From Anthopleura xanthogrammica (taxonomy: Eukaryota > Cnidaria > Anthozoa > Actiniaria > Actiniidae), in the NCBI GenBank assembly GCA_964019055.1, contig OZ025209.1:4681071-4745070 (forward strand): a stretch of 64,000 nucleotides of DNA. The letters run 5' to 3'. This document shows positions 24,063-35,825 of this stretch, piece after piece (within the stretch, counting starts at the first letter, position 1; every line of letters begins with the position of its first letter). The position numbers were made by a program, and so were the translations under genes. A model generated the notes under the pieces. That model did no database searches and had not been told where the DNA came from. It worked only from the letters and a program-made list of their open reading frames with translations.

Positions 24063-24818
24063 TACCCAAAAATCTCTGATGTTCCTCCTTCTCTAATAAA
24101 CGTCAAGTATTTTCAGGCCGCACGTATAGAAAAGGGGTGGAAATTTGTGATTTTGGTATAAAAAGGGGTAAATTTTCTTCAAAGGTATATGAAAGGGGTA
24201 CCTTTCTGCTGAAATTTGGTAAGGGGTCGAGAGTCCGGGCGGAGCATCCCCGTATGAAACGACCCGAAGTACCGCCCCCCCCCCCCTCCCCCGGGCAAGT
24301 ATGCTCTCTTTTCCTCTACAAACTCTGCGCACGCTGCGTCAATCTTACAACTGAACTGTATATGTGTAACTAGATAAATATCGCAGTCAATTTTCTGTAT
24401 ATTTGTTTTTTTTTGTTTATTGTTACATAGAGTATTATTTTTTGTATTTTTTTCAAGTCTTATAGTTTTTTTAATCTTTAGAGGGCCATAAGTTAGATAA
24501 CTGAGAGGTTAATTATGTTACCCTCGTAAAATAAAGTTTAAAATAAAGCGCATTTTTTCGTCCGCGCGCCGCCCTCAACGAGGTTGATGTCCTGAACAGG
24601 ACGCTATTTGTAGCATTTTCTCGTCCTGTTGAGGACGTGGCCATCAACTAATAAGAAAGCGAGATTTATAACACTTATTATAAAAAACAGAATATTTCAA
24701 AACACAAGACATGTACACATGGAATTCTTTATCATTTTCAATTCATTTTTATTGCTTAACTCTTGACAGGTTTTCCTTAATTCCATTACATCAATGAAGC
24801 TGTCGAAACCTACTCGAT
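24063..24818. other. spacer between methyltransferase 3' end and XRCC1-type promoter
   Basis: No coding exon. It contains runs of AAAAGGGGT, a C-tract (24278-24290) and a CGTCC-rich inverted pair near 24590-24640 (GTCCTGAACAGGAC, CGTCCTGTTGAGGACG). All of it recurs in copy B at 40390-41040. Confidence 0.5.
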
Positions 24819-26348
24819 TCATTTTGCTTTTTTGGACTGACTGGTATAAATCTCCGTAGTGTGTTGAATCCCAGTGAATTCTACACCCTTGTCGGTGAAA
24901 TGCTTTTGGAGGATTTTCGCCAGCTCGGTTGAAAAATTTCGTTGGTTATCACTTCCGCCAGAGGCAACGCCGCCAAACGACGTAAAACACTGGATACACT
25001 CCTCAAGAGTGACATCTTGGACGTAATCAAGACTAAAGTCTTCTTCGTAATTTACGAACAGACCAGACGCCAACAAAGCTTCCCGCCACTTGTAGTCGTG
25101 CTCAAATGGCGCTCCCGTCCTCTTGTAGCTAGCCCAAAGGTGGACATACATTTCTTTGACCCAGTCATCGGAATTTGCTTCACTGGGGAGGTTGGATATG
25201 TATCCTAGCATTCCAGACGGCTCCAAAACTCTGTAGAGTTCCTCGTAGGCCTTCTGGTTTGCAAACCAGTGGAAGCTTGCACCGGCAACGAAGGCACGAA
25301 CACTGCTGTCTGGAAATGCTGGAAATGGAAGACGCAGAAGCATCTTGAGTAATTATAATCGCCTTTTGTTCAGATCTGCACTGCACTCCACCCCATCCAA
25401 CTGAATTCAACCCCATCCAACTGAATTCCACCCCATCCAACTGAACTGCACCCCATTCAACTGAACTGCACCCCATCCAACTGCACTGCACTCCACCCCA
25501 TCCAACTGAACTCCACCCCATCCAACTGAACTCCACCCCATCCAACTGCACTGCACTCCACCCCATCCAACTGAACTCCACCCCATCCAACTGCACTGCA
25601 CTCCACCCCATCCAACTGAACTCCACCCCATCCAACTGCACTGCACTCCACCCCATCCAACTGAACTCCACCCCATCCAAGTGCACTGCACTCCACCCCA
25701 TCCAACTGAACTGCACTGCACTGCATCCTACCCGACTTAACCCTACCCTACTCCATTATTTTCGATCTCCTCGACTCCACTCATCTCCCCTGCCCCCCTT
25801 CTGCTCTGCCTTGCTACTATCTTCTTCCCTGTCCTTCTCTCCTCGATCCTTTCTTCCTCTCCCTTCCTCTCCTCCTCTCCCTTCGCTCCCCTGCTCTTCT
25901 TCTCTCTTTTTTCCTTAATTTCTACCTGTTCTTCTTCTTCCCTTCTCCTCTCCTCTTTCCAGTCTTTGTACTTACGCAAATCCTCTGCTTTACATGCTGT
26001 AAACTCTACTTCAGGCAATATCTTCGCAAAGGTTTGTCTCATGCATTCCGTGGGATCCGTTGCAATGAAACGTACGTTCTTCTTGCCTTTCAGTGCGGCG
26101 ACCATGGCGAGCGTCAATAAACCAGTACCACAGCCAAGCTCCACCACAGTGACAGGACCACTGGTATCCGACTGGATCACTTCATTGTCGCCTGAGAACA
26201 CACCAATCTTTCTAAGAAGATATTCTGCAGACTCGACGGTGTACTTTGGACGCAAATGGTGATAATCATCAGACTTTGCAAATGCAAACGCTGCCTTGTC
26301 TAGTTGGTTTTGAAGATCTTCATGGGATTTCACAACAGGAGGGGTCAT
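24819..26348 (-). CDS. class I SAM-dependent methyltransferase (2 exons, 290 aa)
   Basis: Exon 1 is 26348-25976 and exon 2 is 25318-24819 on minus. The donor C|GTAAGT and acceptor CCAG|CATTTCC give the in-frame AEDLPFPDSS, the usual motif before the hydrophobic strand. SAM-binding motif I VVELGCGTGLL is at residues 68-78; ATDP (motif II) and SFHWF follow, as in the Methyltransf_11 / Crg1-like group of small-molecule methyltransferases. The N-terminal YHHLRPKYTVESAEYL also fits this group (A..Y...RP.Y). The substrate cannot be told from sequence. I take MTPPVV as the start; no ATG lies further upstream in a good context. The frame continuing past 25976 into EERRREEEE is intron. The intron holds a minisatellite (25380-25735). 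A broken copy lies at 43256-44627. Confidence 0.8.
25380..25735. repeat. minisatellite in the methyltransferase intron
   Basis: Tandem CCACCCCATCCAACTGAACT units alternate with CTGCACTGCA-extended units, about 20-26 bases per unit and roughly 15 copies. The repeat is open in all three minus frames, which produces spurious VQLDGVE / WMGWSSVGWGG frames. The copy at 43785-44010 has fewer and rearranged units. Confidence 0.85.
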
Positions 26349-29283
26349 TTTTGTTATCGTTCCTAAATACCAAGGAAAAAAGGTCAAAATCTGAACGGAA
26401 AAAAATTAGTCCCCCCCCCCCCCGAATAAAGGTGTATTTGAATCCAGCAGTCATTAACGTGTTTGTTAACCTGAGGTCCTACCCGAATTCGAAGGGAAAT
26501 ACTGTAAAACCTTAAGAGCCCAGGGTTCAATATTTCCGATATGATCTCCTATTTCTCGCTTTTTACAGTCAAAACGGCTCAAGCGTACCCCTCTAGTCCC
26601 CATTAATGATTTCATTATTCAAATATTGAGTTGATTATTCACTCTGAGTTTTCATTAAAAATTCGAAGACTTCAAACTTCACATTCATTTCACAACTAAA
26701 ATTCTAAGGGATGTCCTTTCTAGGGAGTTTTTCTACCTTGGCATGGCAATTGTTGAAGAATCCAATCAAAACTCAAGTAGATATTTTATTTTCTAGTTTG
26801 GAGTCAGAGTGAATAATGAACTCAATATTCAAATAATGAATTCATTAATGGATTCTAGGGGGTACGCTAGAGCCTTTTTGACTGTAATAGACCTCTTTAC
26901 CTGGAGTTCTATCCAAATTGCCCATTTCAGACCACGTCACCCTGATAAATGTTCTTTTGTTAAAATATTTACACTAGTCAGGTCTGTTGGCGACAAAAAG
27001 AGCAAAGATCGTGCACTTTTGAGTACAAGCACCAAACTTGGCACAAGTGTTCCTTGGGGCATACTAAACAAATTTAGGGGTGGGTGCCAAAAAATTGTGG
27101 TCGGGGGGAGGCACGCCACACTCTCAATTAGATGGTTACATTTCATCAAAATTTATATGACACGAAACATTTTCCTTCAAGTTTTAACACTAGCATGGAA
27201 GAGTTGTTTAAAAAAGTCAGAATGGCGTTTACAGTTTGTTGATATCTTATTTGGTTGGTTGGTTTTGGTTCTAGTAAGCTACTCAAATATGATGGTGCAT
27301 AGCCGTTAATTATCTTAAAAGTAATGAGTAAAACCTTGAAAGCTATTCTTTGGTTAATAGGCAACCAGTGCAATTGACGTAGAACAGGAGTTATATGATC
27401 CCTACGCTTAGCTTTAGTTACTAGTCGGGCAGCTGAGTTTTGCAGGCGCTGTAACTTACTTAATTGCTTCGCAGGTAAGCCGTACAAAACGCTATTGCAA
27501 TAATCTAGTTTGGATGTTACAAAGGCGTGTACTAAGCGTTCCGTGCTCGACTGATCAAGATATTTTCTGATTTTACCAATATTCCTAATTGCTAACGAAG
27601 CAGTGCGACATAGATTGTTCACATGACTAGACATAGTAAGGTGTTTATCAAAAATAACTCCGAGGTTTCGTGCTTCCCCATTGATCGATATGCAGTGTTG
27701 ACTCATATTAATATTGGGAATAGGAGCGCGGTGTGAAAAGCGAGAATAGAAATGAACAATCTCAGTCTTAGATGGATTGTTACTAAGCCTATTTTCTAGG
27801 AAGAAAGACTGAATGTCATTAATACATTGTTCAAGATTGTTTATAGCAGAAAGTTTATAATCAGGATTCAATGTTATATACAACTGTGAGTCGTCAGCGT
27901 ACATCATGCAATCAAGGCCATGGGATTTGATCACATCTTCCAGTGGAGCAAAGTATAAGATAAACAGCAGTGGGCCAAGCACTGAACCATGTGCTACGCC
28001 AGACTTTATAGGTTGAGGATTGGACTCGATATTTCCAAGTACCACTTTCTGGGAGCGCTCTCGTATGTAGGACTCAAACCATCGAAGCACTATTCCTGTG
28101 AAGCCATATTTGTTGTTCAACCTGTTTAAGAGTATATCGTGGTCGATGGTGTCGAAAGCAGCCGATAGGTCGAGAAGTACAAGAATTACTTCCTTCTTCT
28201 GGTCGATCGCTCTGAGAATATCGTTGTGGACACGCAGGAGAGCCGTTTCTGTGCTATGAAATTCTTGATATGCTGATTGAAATCTAGGATAAAGTTGATT
28301 TCTTGAGAGATAATCACGTACTTGATTAGAAGCAATCCGTTCAAGAACTTTTGATAAGAATGTAAGATTCGTTATAGGACGGTAGTTAGAGAAGTCCTCC
28401 TTATCTAATGAAATTTTCTTGATTTTTGGAAGTATCCGACCCTCTTTGAAGGCAGTTGGAAAAACACCCTTTTGAAGTGAAGAATTTATTAAGGCTGTTA
28501 TTACAGGAAGTAGTTCCATAATACAGGTCTTTAGTATTCGTGTTGGAATAGGATCGGAAGGGCTTGACTTTGAAGGTGACTTCTCGAGTTATTTTACGTA
28601 TCGGATCCGATGAGACTTGGTCAAATTTTGCCAGAGAACAGTTAAGAGGAAACTCAGGGCTAATGGGCAACTTAGACATCGGTGTAGGATGTAAAGTCTG
28701 TCTTAATTTGACGATCTTTTCAATAAAATAAGTGCTGAATGCTTCAGTGAGTTCGTGAACTGAGGTATGTGAAGGTAGAGGACTGCACTGGTTTAACCTT
28801 GAACATGCCATCAACAAGACGGAACAACTGTCTCTGATCGGCAGACTCAATTTTAGATTTATAGTACTCAGTTTTATGTTGATCCACTAATGACGTATAT
28901 TTTCTGCATTGTTCATGGTATATTTGCCTGTGTACCTCCAGACCAGAGCTCCGATAGACACGTTCCCAGCGACGTTTTTCGCGTTTAAGATCACGTAATT
29001 CGGCAGTGTACCACGGTGCGTGAGGACGGAGAGTGATGGAACGGCAAAGCTCCGGTGCGTGTTTGTCAAGTGCTTTACGTAGTTCTGTATTGTAAAGCTC
29101 GGCTGTTTCTTCAGGATCGGGATCGTGGCTGCCGTTTCTTGGCAAAGATAACTCAAGTATATCCCGTTTAAATGCTTCCATGTCAATGTCTCTCAGTCGG
29201 CGTTGTTTGTATTGTGATTTACTGGCAGCTGGTTTGGCGAAGGCTATAGAGCAGATCACGGCGCTGTGATCAGATGGGAGATC

Positions 29284-30271
29284 CAGGGGCGGATTTAGGG
29301 GTGGTGACGGGGGTGATTAGTCACCCCCCTTTTTGGCCAGTTGAATATTTATTTTTGATCTTGACATCAGCTTTTTAGATTTTTTTCATTTTTAAAAATT
29401 TTGATATCATTTTTCATTCAAGCTGTCTCATTTCTCGCGTTTAACAGGCATCACGGCTTTCTGCCCCATATCTGCTTTCCCGCCTTTTCTACTTTCCCGC
29501 CTTTTTGGGCTTCCTGTGTATGTCTGATAAACGCGTTTGTACACCTGAGCAAGATCTAGACCCAAACACTTCGATCGAAGAGCTTTACGATCATGTCAAA
29601 GCAAAAGAAACTATTTTCGTTTTTTAGCCAGTCTAGTAGGTAAGTAAAACGTGCTAAATACGAGTGGAGCCGGCTGAGTAGTTTTGCAAAGTCAATGAAT
29701 TATTTAATGGTTATATTTCAAAAATGAAATTTGATTTTAACTAGTCAATGTCAAGAAGACCAATCCGTTCGAGCACATGGCAAGCAATCTGAATGTGAAA
29801 CTACGAGCCCCAAGCAAAGAAAACCAAGCCTGGACCTCGTATGCTCTTTTTAAAAAATGCTTTTGTTTAAATTAAATATTTCATCTGTAACTCAGTAAGC
29901 TGTTTTTCTATTACGAATTCACTGAGCTTGAATGAGCAACCATGCACTGAGACAAGGACAACAGAAGTTTCGCAATCCGTCGGTAAGAACTTTATAACTG
30001 AATAATAAAGATAAAATGAAACTGTCTTCAAAATATATTTGATAGTGAGAGTAACTGCTTAATATAAGCAGCTTATTACATCCACGAAGAATGTCAGCTT
30101 CTTCTCTCTTTTAAAAGTCAGTCATGATGATTGTAGATTTTTTTATCTGTTATTTTAAACCAGTGACAGATCACGTGAACCCCTTTGCACTCCGTGAATA
30201 TTATATAAAAGTACATTCAAAGTTTTGGGATCTCAGTCACCCCCCTCTCAAAAATCCTGGATCCGCCCCTG
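29284..30271. mobile_element. 988-bp hAT-like element nested in the LINE, 5-bp target duplication
   Basis: Ends CAGGGGCGGATT and ATCCGCCCCTG, flanked on both sides by AGATC. Removing it restores the LINE endonuclease reading VISD-LPSDH. Inside, a plus-strand ATG near 29594 reads MSKQKKLFSFFSQSS and runs into a GTAAGT donor. Such N termini occur on hAT/zf-MYM-type transposases, and two more short exon-like blocks follow near 29760-29840 and 29930-29980. No catalytic domain is present, so the element is non-autonomous. Confidence 0.7.
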
Positions 30272-30568
30272 AGATCACTTATGACCGAGAACTCCGATAA
30301 TTTTGTATCATCATGTCTGTCTATGATAAGATCTAAAGTGTGTCCACTGCGATGCGTTGGAGCTATAATATGTTGTTCTAAACCAGCCGATTCCAATAAA
30401 TCCTTGAGTGCACTCGCAGAAGCATCATTTTCTTTCTCCATATGAAAGTTGAAATCACCGGTTAACAGCAAATAATCAGAAGCTAAAGTGAGGGTTTCAA
30501 GTAGCGTTGAAAAGTCATTAAGAAAGGCATCTGGTGTTGAGCGGTTTTTCTTCGAAGGGGGCGGTCTA

Positions 30569-30876
30569 TTTAACAATTAGAAGACGAACTCGAGATTTCT
30601 ATCGGCTGATAGTTGACGAGGGGCTCCGGCCCCGAGTCAACTATCAAAGCCGATAGAAATCGAGAGTGAGTCTTCTAATTGTTTTAGTAAAAATCTCAAC
30701 TAAACTATACTATACTAAACTAAACTAAACTTCACAAAAGCGCGAAGGAAAAGCCGCCATTTTTTCAAAACAAGTCCGGCTTTCTCTACCCACTATCTAT
30801 CGGCTGATAGATAGTGAGTACGTTAGCCAATCAGAATGCAGGATTTGCAATAGTATAGTAGTAGAATTTTACTAAA
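30569..30876. repeat. MITE nested in the LINE endonuclease region
   Basis: A 300-bp element starting near TTAACAATTAGAAGACG. It contains a strong palindrome (TTTCTATCGGCTGATAGTTG.../...CAACTATCAAAGCCGATAGAAA), then an ACTAAACTATACTA tract, and ends GAATTTTACTAA. A close copy lies at 45706-46012. Its removal rejoins LINE codons around VTI-YRPPPSKK. Confidence 0.65.
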
Positions 30877-31016
30877 AATGGTTACTAGACGGATGGAAGA
30901 TGTACCATGGCTGATAGTCAAGTCCATATATTCCATCGATGGAAACGGAATACAGTCATTTCTTGTGACTTTGAAGCCCTTCCGCAGTAAGATACCAACT
31001 CCACCGCCAGGTCTGT

Positions 31017-31227
31017 CAATACTCCAGTTTCGAGTTCTCGTTTACGCTGTGTTAGCCTCAATTGTGCGTAAATTATGCAGAAATTTAGATAAAACTCGTG
31101 AAATTTCAAAGTATTTTTAGTCTTCTTTACACACAGATCTCTTGAATTGCCACGGGCTGTTTCTGAATAAAAGAATATATTACACGGTTTTGAGGCTAAC
31201 ACAGCGTAAAAGAGAACTCGAAACGGG
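31017..31227. repeat. palindromic MITE nested in the LINE
   Basis: Left end TCAATACTCCAGTTTCGAG and TTTACGCTGTGTTAGCCTCAA; the mirror image ends at 31227 with CTCGAAACGGGAGTATTGA. Almost 45 bases of each end pair. It interrupts the 5' part of the LINE. Confidence 0.7.
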
Positions 31228-31645
31228 AGTATTGAGGTTTGGAATGTAGGATTTTGAATGGATCCTGAGCGATTCTTAGCGATTACTGGTCCAAGATTCC
31301 TCTGAACATCCATGTGTATAGTTAGGTATGTCCAGAATAGTTTATCAGGCAAGGCCAAGAGCACAGAGCCATGTTTAGTGGTCTTTGAGGCTGGAGTTGA
31401 AATATTCAGATGAGATGAAGCACTGATACGGTTGAGTTGAATCCTTGAAGTTAAGAAAAACCTGCTAAAATCGTTCCAAATATGCCAAGTTTGCAAGTTA
31501 TCGGCATACTTTCCTAGAGTTTCCAATTCTGGATACTCAGTATGGTGGATTGAAGCTTCTAAGACCGCTCTCAAGGCTAAAATCCGAACAAGTATACAGA
31601 GCCAACTATCACTGTGACCGGCCATGTTGAGAATTTTGAAAGTTT

Positions 31646-33295
31646 CAGGAAAAATCTGCCAGTTCCTACATTTTGTCTATCAAAATCATATTTGAGAATA
31701 TTGAAAATCAAAATTATCTAGCATTTTTATCCCTGGACCTTAGTAAGCCTAACTATCATGTGAGCTATCCTGCCTCCCCTCCCCCAATCAATGCCGCATT
31801 TCACACCTTTAAACAAAGAGTACTTTTACTGCTAAACTGTTATGTGATTCACTTTCGTATTCATACGACGATACGTCGAATTTTGATGGCACGTATAGCA
31901 AAATAAATTTGAACTTTGGAAAAGTATTTAAGTATTTCTATTTCTATGAACCTTCATCTGGCTTCAGCGATCTTATTAATTTACCGGGCAAGCCGCGGGG
32001 AGTATATCTATAACTAATTACGAAAGAACACCACGTCCGATAATTTACTAGAAGTCCAGGTCGCCCGAAATTGAATACTGAAACTAAAATACTTTATTTT
32101 TTTAATATATAGATTCTTACAAGAAAATCTCTAAATAAATCATATTTGCAAATCAGCTTCCAAAGTGGGTACACACGTTTCGTTTGTTGCTCGCCCTGCT
32201 AGGTCGAATCAATTTAATAATAATAAGTACATAAGTTTCATACACGTCACCAGCAATTTAAGCAACTCCTACTTGATTTGAAAACATTAATTTACTGACA
32301 AGCTTACCTGACTCAGCGATGGTTCAAGCGGATGGGTTTCACTGGACAACAAGTTGGGTTGGCGCTCCGTCGAATTGCAGTTTATGGCGTTTATGTGAAT
32401 GACAGTCTGCCTTAATCACTTTAAAATTGATTGACAGCTGACGTCATTACACTATGCTTGTAAGCCGACACTGGCACAAAATGCAAAATTATCATTGCAT
32501 CTCACATCTCAAAAAAAAACCTCTCTTGCCTTCCTAGTCTACTAATAATCTCTTGCACCCTCCACCTATTCATTTCCGTTTTTCACTGTAAATCTATATT
32601 TTGTGTATATGTGGTAAATAAAGACCTTTGAACCTTTGAACCTAAACTATAGTTTCCATAGCTTGAAATAAACCTGCTCACTTTAGATGAAATCCTTAGA
32701 AATTCAGTTGATTATTTCACCATCGTACTTACTGTTTCTGGTCGATAAGCTGCTTTATCAAATGATGGCAAAGAGATTTCGTATAGGTTTGTGACAAAAC
32801 CTGAGCATTGTCCCATATAGCCTAACCCTATGGCCTGGGGCTGGGGTATACCTGATAAGTACTGATCCGTGAAACATTAGTTATACTAAATAGTGCAATT
32901 TTGTGAAAATTCTATTGTTTTCTATTGTTTAATTAGCACTATTTTGTACTATTTAGTAATTTGTATTTCATGGATATATTGTTTGCACTCTACGATGGAA
33001 CTCCATTGATCATCAGTAATAGAAATGCTCTAAGTCCGTATGCAAATTAGTCAAAAGCGTCTTCTTGCTATTGTAAAAATATGCAAACTTGACTTTCGCA
33101 CTTGCCTGAAGAATAGTCTTTACAAAATGCAAACTCTTAGATTGAAAATATTCGAGCAAATTAGGTTGCGTAATTTTCAGTTAAATGTCGCGAAAATTTT
33201 AGATTACACAAGACTGAGAAACGGCTGGCATAGTACGTGATATTTTGTGATCTGCCGAACGGTGCGTAAAATTAATCGAGCCGTATTTGGTACCG
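31646..33295. repeat. unclassified 1.65-kb dispersed repeat, copy 1
   Basis: It starts GTTTCAGGAAAAATCTGCCA and ends ..GAGCCGTATTTGGTA. It matches 35826-37590 at near identity over most of its length, and its first 170 bases also match 46199-46366. Two indels distinguish copy 1: a retroelement tail at about 32540-32643 and a MITE-like block at about 32865-32980. It encodes no protein that I recognise. Confidence 0.75.
32540..32643 (+). mobile_element. 3' tail of a LINE/SINE inserted in the 1.65-kb repeat
   Basis: About 104 bases absent from the matching site in copy 2 (near 36740). They end GTGGTAAATAAAGACCTTTG followed by AACCTTTGAACC, a polyadenylation-like AATAAA plus a short CCTTTGAA tandem, typical of CR1/L2-type 3' ends. 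Confidence 0.55.
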
Positions 33296-33620
33296 ACTTT
33301 GTATTTGTACAGTTCCGTACGTCACGAATCCGGAAGGACAATTAAAAGGCCCACGAGATTTCAGTTGAATAGTTAATTAGCGAACATTTGTTTATTGTTG
33401 TTTTTTCGTTTGTCCTTATATGCAAATTCATGTACAAGACCTATAAATGTAGTAGAAATCTTTGAGTTCATTAGTTAGCAGTAAAAGTCATCAAATAAAG
33501 AAGACATCAAATAATCGTGTATATTGAGCCATTGCTAACTCCCTTCCGACGCGTTGGATTGTACAGTATTATACAGGACACTTGCGGGAGGACGTGACCT
33601 TCGTGGGTGAAGTTTTTAAA
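33296..33620. other. possible solo-LTR remnant
   Basis: A stretch with a TATA-like ctataaatg (near 33442), an AATAAAG (near 33495) and an end near CAGTATTATACAGGACA is laid out like an LTR promoter and polyadenylation region. I cannot define both ends or a target duplication, so this is tentative. Confidence 0.25.
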
Positions 33621-35825
33621 ACTTTGTTTCATTAATGAAGGCTTTCCATAATGATCTTTCGTTTTAAACAAACGTTTTTTTCGAAATGGCTTAAAATTTC
33701 GCTAGTTATTTTAAAGAAAAAAAAACATGGAAATTAAAAACCAAAGTTGAAGTAATCCTCGTTAATCCTATTACTTGAGTGGGTTGGCGGTTAGGTCCGA
33801 TACGGGGTTTAGTCTAAACCGAGTTGCAAGATACCAAGATACAAGGATACAAAGATACAAAGATACGAAGATACGAAGATAAAAAGATACAGAGATACAG
33901 AGATACAGAGATACAAAGATACAGTATAAAAATGCAAAAATATATTCAAGCAAGTGAATGTACAAGAATATATTCAAGCAAAAACAGGTATTCGGACCCA
34001 AGCTAAGGAATGAAGGAGAGTTGTAGGGGAGGGGGAGAGAGGGTTTTTAAGAGATGTGTAGTTTTTTAACGACTGTATAACGAATGGTATGATACATACA
34101 GAATGGAGAAAAGATTAATGAAAAACTGAAACGCGGAGTCCTAAAAACATGATTGAAAATTTTCTTATTCAACTACAAGTTCAGATTTTTTTTTATCTAC
34201 GATGTTTTCTATATTATATCTGACTCTGTCAGTAAACACATCAGCGTTAAGAGTATTTATCTGGTCTTCTTAATTTTTTGTTAAGTTTGTTAGTACTCGA
34301 TAAATATTGTAAATAATTATTTAGTGTGATCTTCCTCGATGAGCCGTTTATCGGCTCTTGAAGAGAGCACAGAGAAAAAATATGTTTAAATAATAATTTT
34401 AGAAAACAATAGCTGAGATCAAAGATTGTACGGAATTTGAACATCTTTAGAATTTGAACAAAGGATCTTGTATTTCATTGTTATGATTAACAACCAGTCT
34501 AGTTGGGAGAAAATATATTCCGTATTGGCAGTACCGTATATTTTCTTCCAACGCCTTCAATATAACCTGTTTTGACGGCTTAAAATCGCAATAAGTTTTG
34601 TATCGCGATTCTCCTAGAGTGATTGAATGAGTATCGAAGGCAACAGGCATCACACGTCACTCATTCAGACCAAAATATAGTTTTATTACCGCGTTCCTTG
34701 AAGACTGAATTACAGAATTATATCTGCCTTTGGAAGATTTCTTACCTTAAAACTAAAATAAAAGAGTGAATAAAATATACTTTTCTCGCAATATATCAGT
34801 TCAAAACGGCGAAATCTATATTGAAGCCATCCATGCAAGAGGTCGGGAAGAGGTCAAGCTATTTTAAAGAGAGTCAGACAATCATTTACACATCAAACTG
34901 CTCTAGATATCTCCTTTGTGATTCCAGCAACCCCAGATTTTCCAGAAACCATGGTTATGTATATATCGGAGGTTATGTGTCGAAGATATGGAAGAAGACC
35001 GTTTATAATAACCATTGAATTACGGAGCGACTTATTTGTTTACCGCTTTAACATCTAGACAAGTCAGATAAGATGCAAATGCGAGTAACATTTTCAATTC
35101 ATCCACCCTCTGGTCCCCTCTGGTGCTTTGCTTTTTGTCAGTAAATATTTTGAACCCAGTCTCTGGTGTAACACATTTGGTGGAGAGACACTGGGACTGT
35201 GATACAAACAGACCAAAATTTGCATTCTAATCATCACCAATTATCATGATAATGTATAAAGATTTTCTCTTGTAATATAGCTCGATCTCGTCAATGACAC
35301 TTCATTTCTCTAAAATATTCTTAGTCTGCTTTGATTTCACCATGCCGCCATTCTTCATGCCAACAGCAGCAACACTGGGCAGCAAATGACATCTTTTGCT
35401 ACCAGTAACATTCAAAATATGATTTGTTTACTTGTGAAAGTATCTTTCAGCAAAAACTAGTAAGGAAATGTGTTATTTTTTACTAACATGGGTTTCTCTG
35501 AAGTTGGATCGCGACTTTGACACATGAAATCTGAGCAGCCTAGTTCGGAGCGACTTCGGAGCTGATATCAAGGGACGCTCACATACGAATTCATCCCGAA
35601 GTACACTAAACAATAGCAATACGAATATTCTTTCCATATATGGAAAGTTCGGAGATGCAATGCGTATTTTTAGTATAGAAATCGGTGAAATAAGTTTTTC
35701 GACCAATCATATTGCAGGATTTAAAAAAAATAAGCCAATTATAATATTTACCGAAAGGATCGAATTTACATTCCTTTGCCGTTCGCGCTATCCTTCTTAC
35801 ACACATCATTACTTAATAATGTTGC
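33621..35825. other. gene-free stretch between the two 1.65-kb repeats
   Basis: It holds a GATACAAA-type array (33825-33925) and two adjacent minus-strand frames without recognisable domains (34653-34447, 68 aa; 34444-34247, 65 aa). No splice-consistent gene was found. Confidence 0.35.
33825..33925. repeat. GATACAAA-type heptamer/octamer array
   Basis: About a dozen imperfect AGATACAAAG / AGATACGAAG / AGATACAGAG units in tandem. Confidence 0.8.

Larger units (their letters stand above)
22735..26974. repeat. segmental duplication, copy A (4.24 kb)
   Basis: This block recurs in the same order and orientation at 38388-45397. It spans part of intron 3, exons 3-1 and the promoter of the XRCC1-type gene, and then the complete methyltransferase gene. 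Copy A is the functional one: both genes are open and the XRCC1-type gene continues downstream. The right boundary coincides with the LINE at 26975, so the original extent there is unknown. Confidence 0.9.
26975..31645 (-). mobile_element. CR1-like non-LTR retrotransposon, broken and nested
   Basis: Read on minus from 31625. It holds a leader-like segment with DVQRNLGP, then endonuclease fragments (GGGVGILLRKGF; GDFNFHM; GHTLDLII; PSDHSAV), a linker, and a reverse transcriptase (27146-28519) with NYRPITNLTFLSKVLE, LLDLSAAFDTIDHDILL, GSVLGPLLFILYF and the catalytic YADDSQLY. The frame is broken between 29259, 28850 and 28519, so it is not active as read. Three elements interrupt it: 31017-31227, 30569-30876 and 29284-30271. 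The low-coordinate end is set by comparison with copy B of the duplication, which is uninterrupted at the same site. The motifs fit the CR1/L2/Jockey group; the exact clade is open. Confidence 0.85.

Noticed and set aside
25180..25743. Minus frames with WMGWSAVQLDG repeats
   Set aside because: A minisatellite open in all three frames, located in an intron.
25743..25975. Extension of methyltransferase exon 1 into an EERRREEEE tail
   Set aside because: A GTAAGT donor at 25975 and the restored AEDLPFPDSS motif show that this is intron.
34247..34653. Two adjacent minus frames of 65 and 68 codons
   Set aside because: They are separated by a stop, have no splice logic, domain or second copy; possibly an old gene relic but not supportable.
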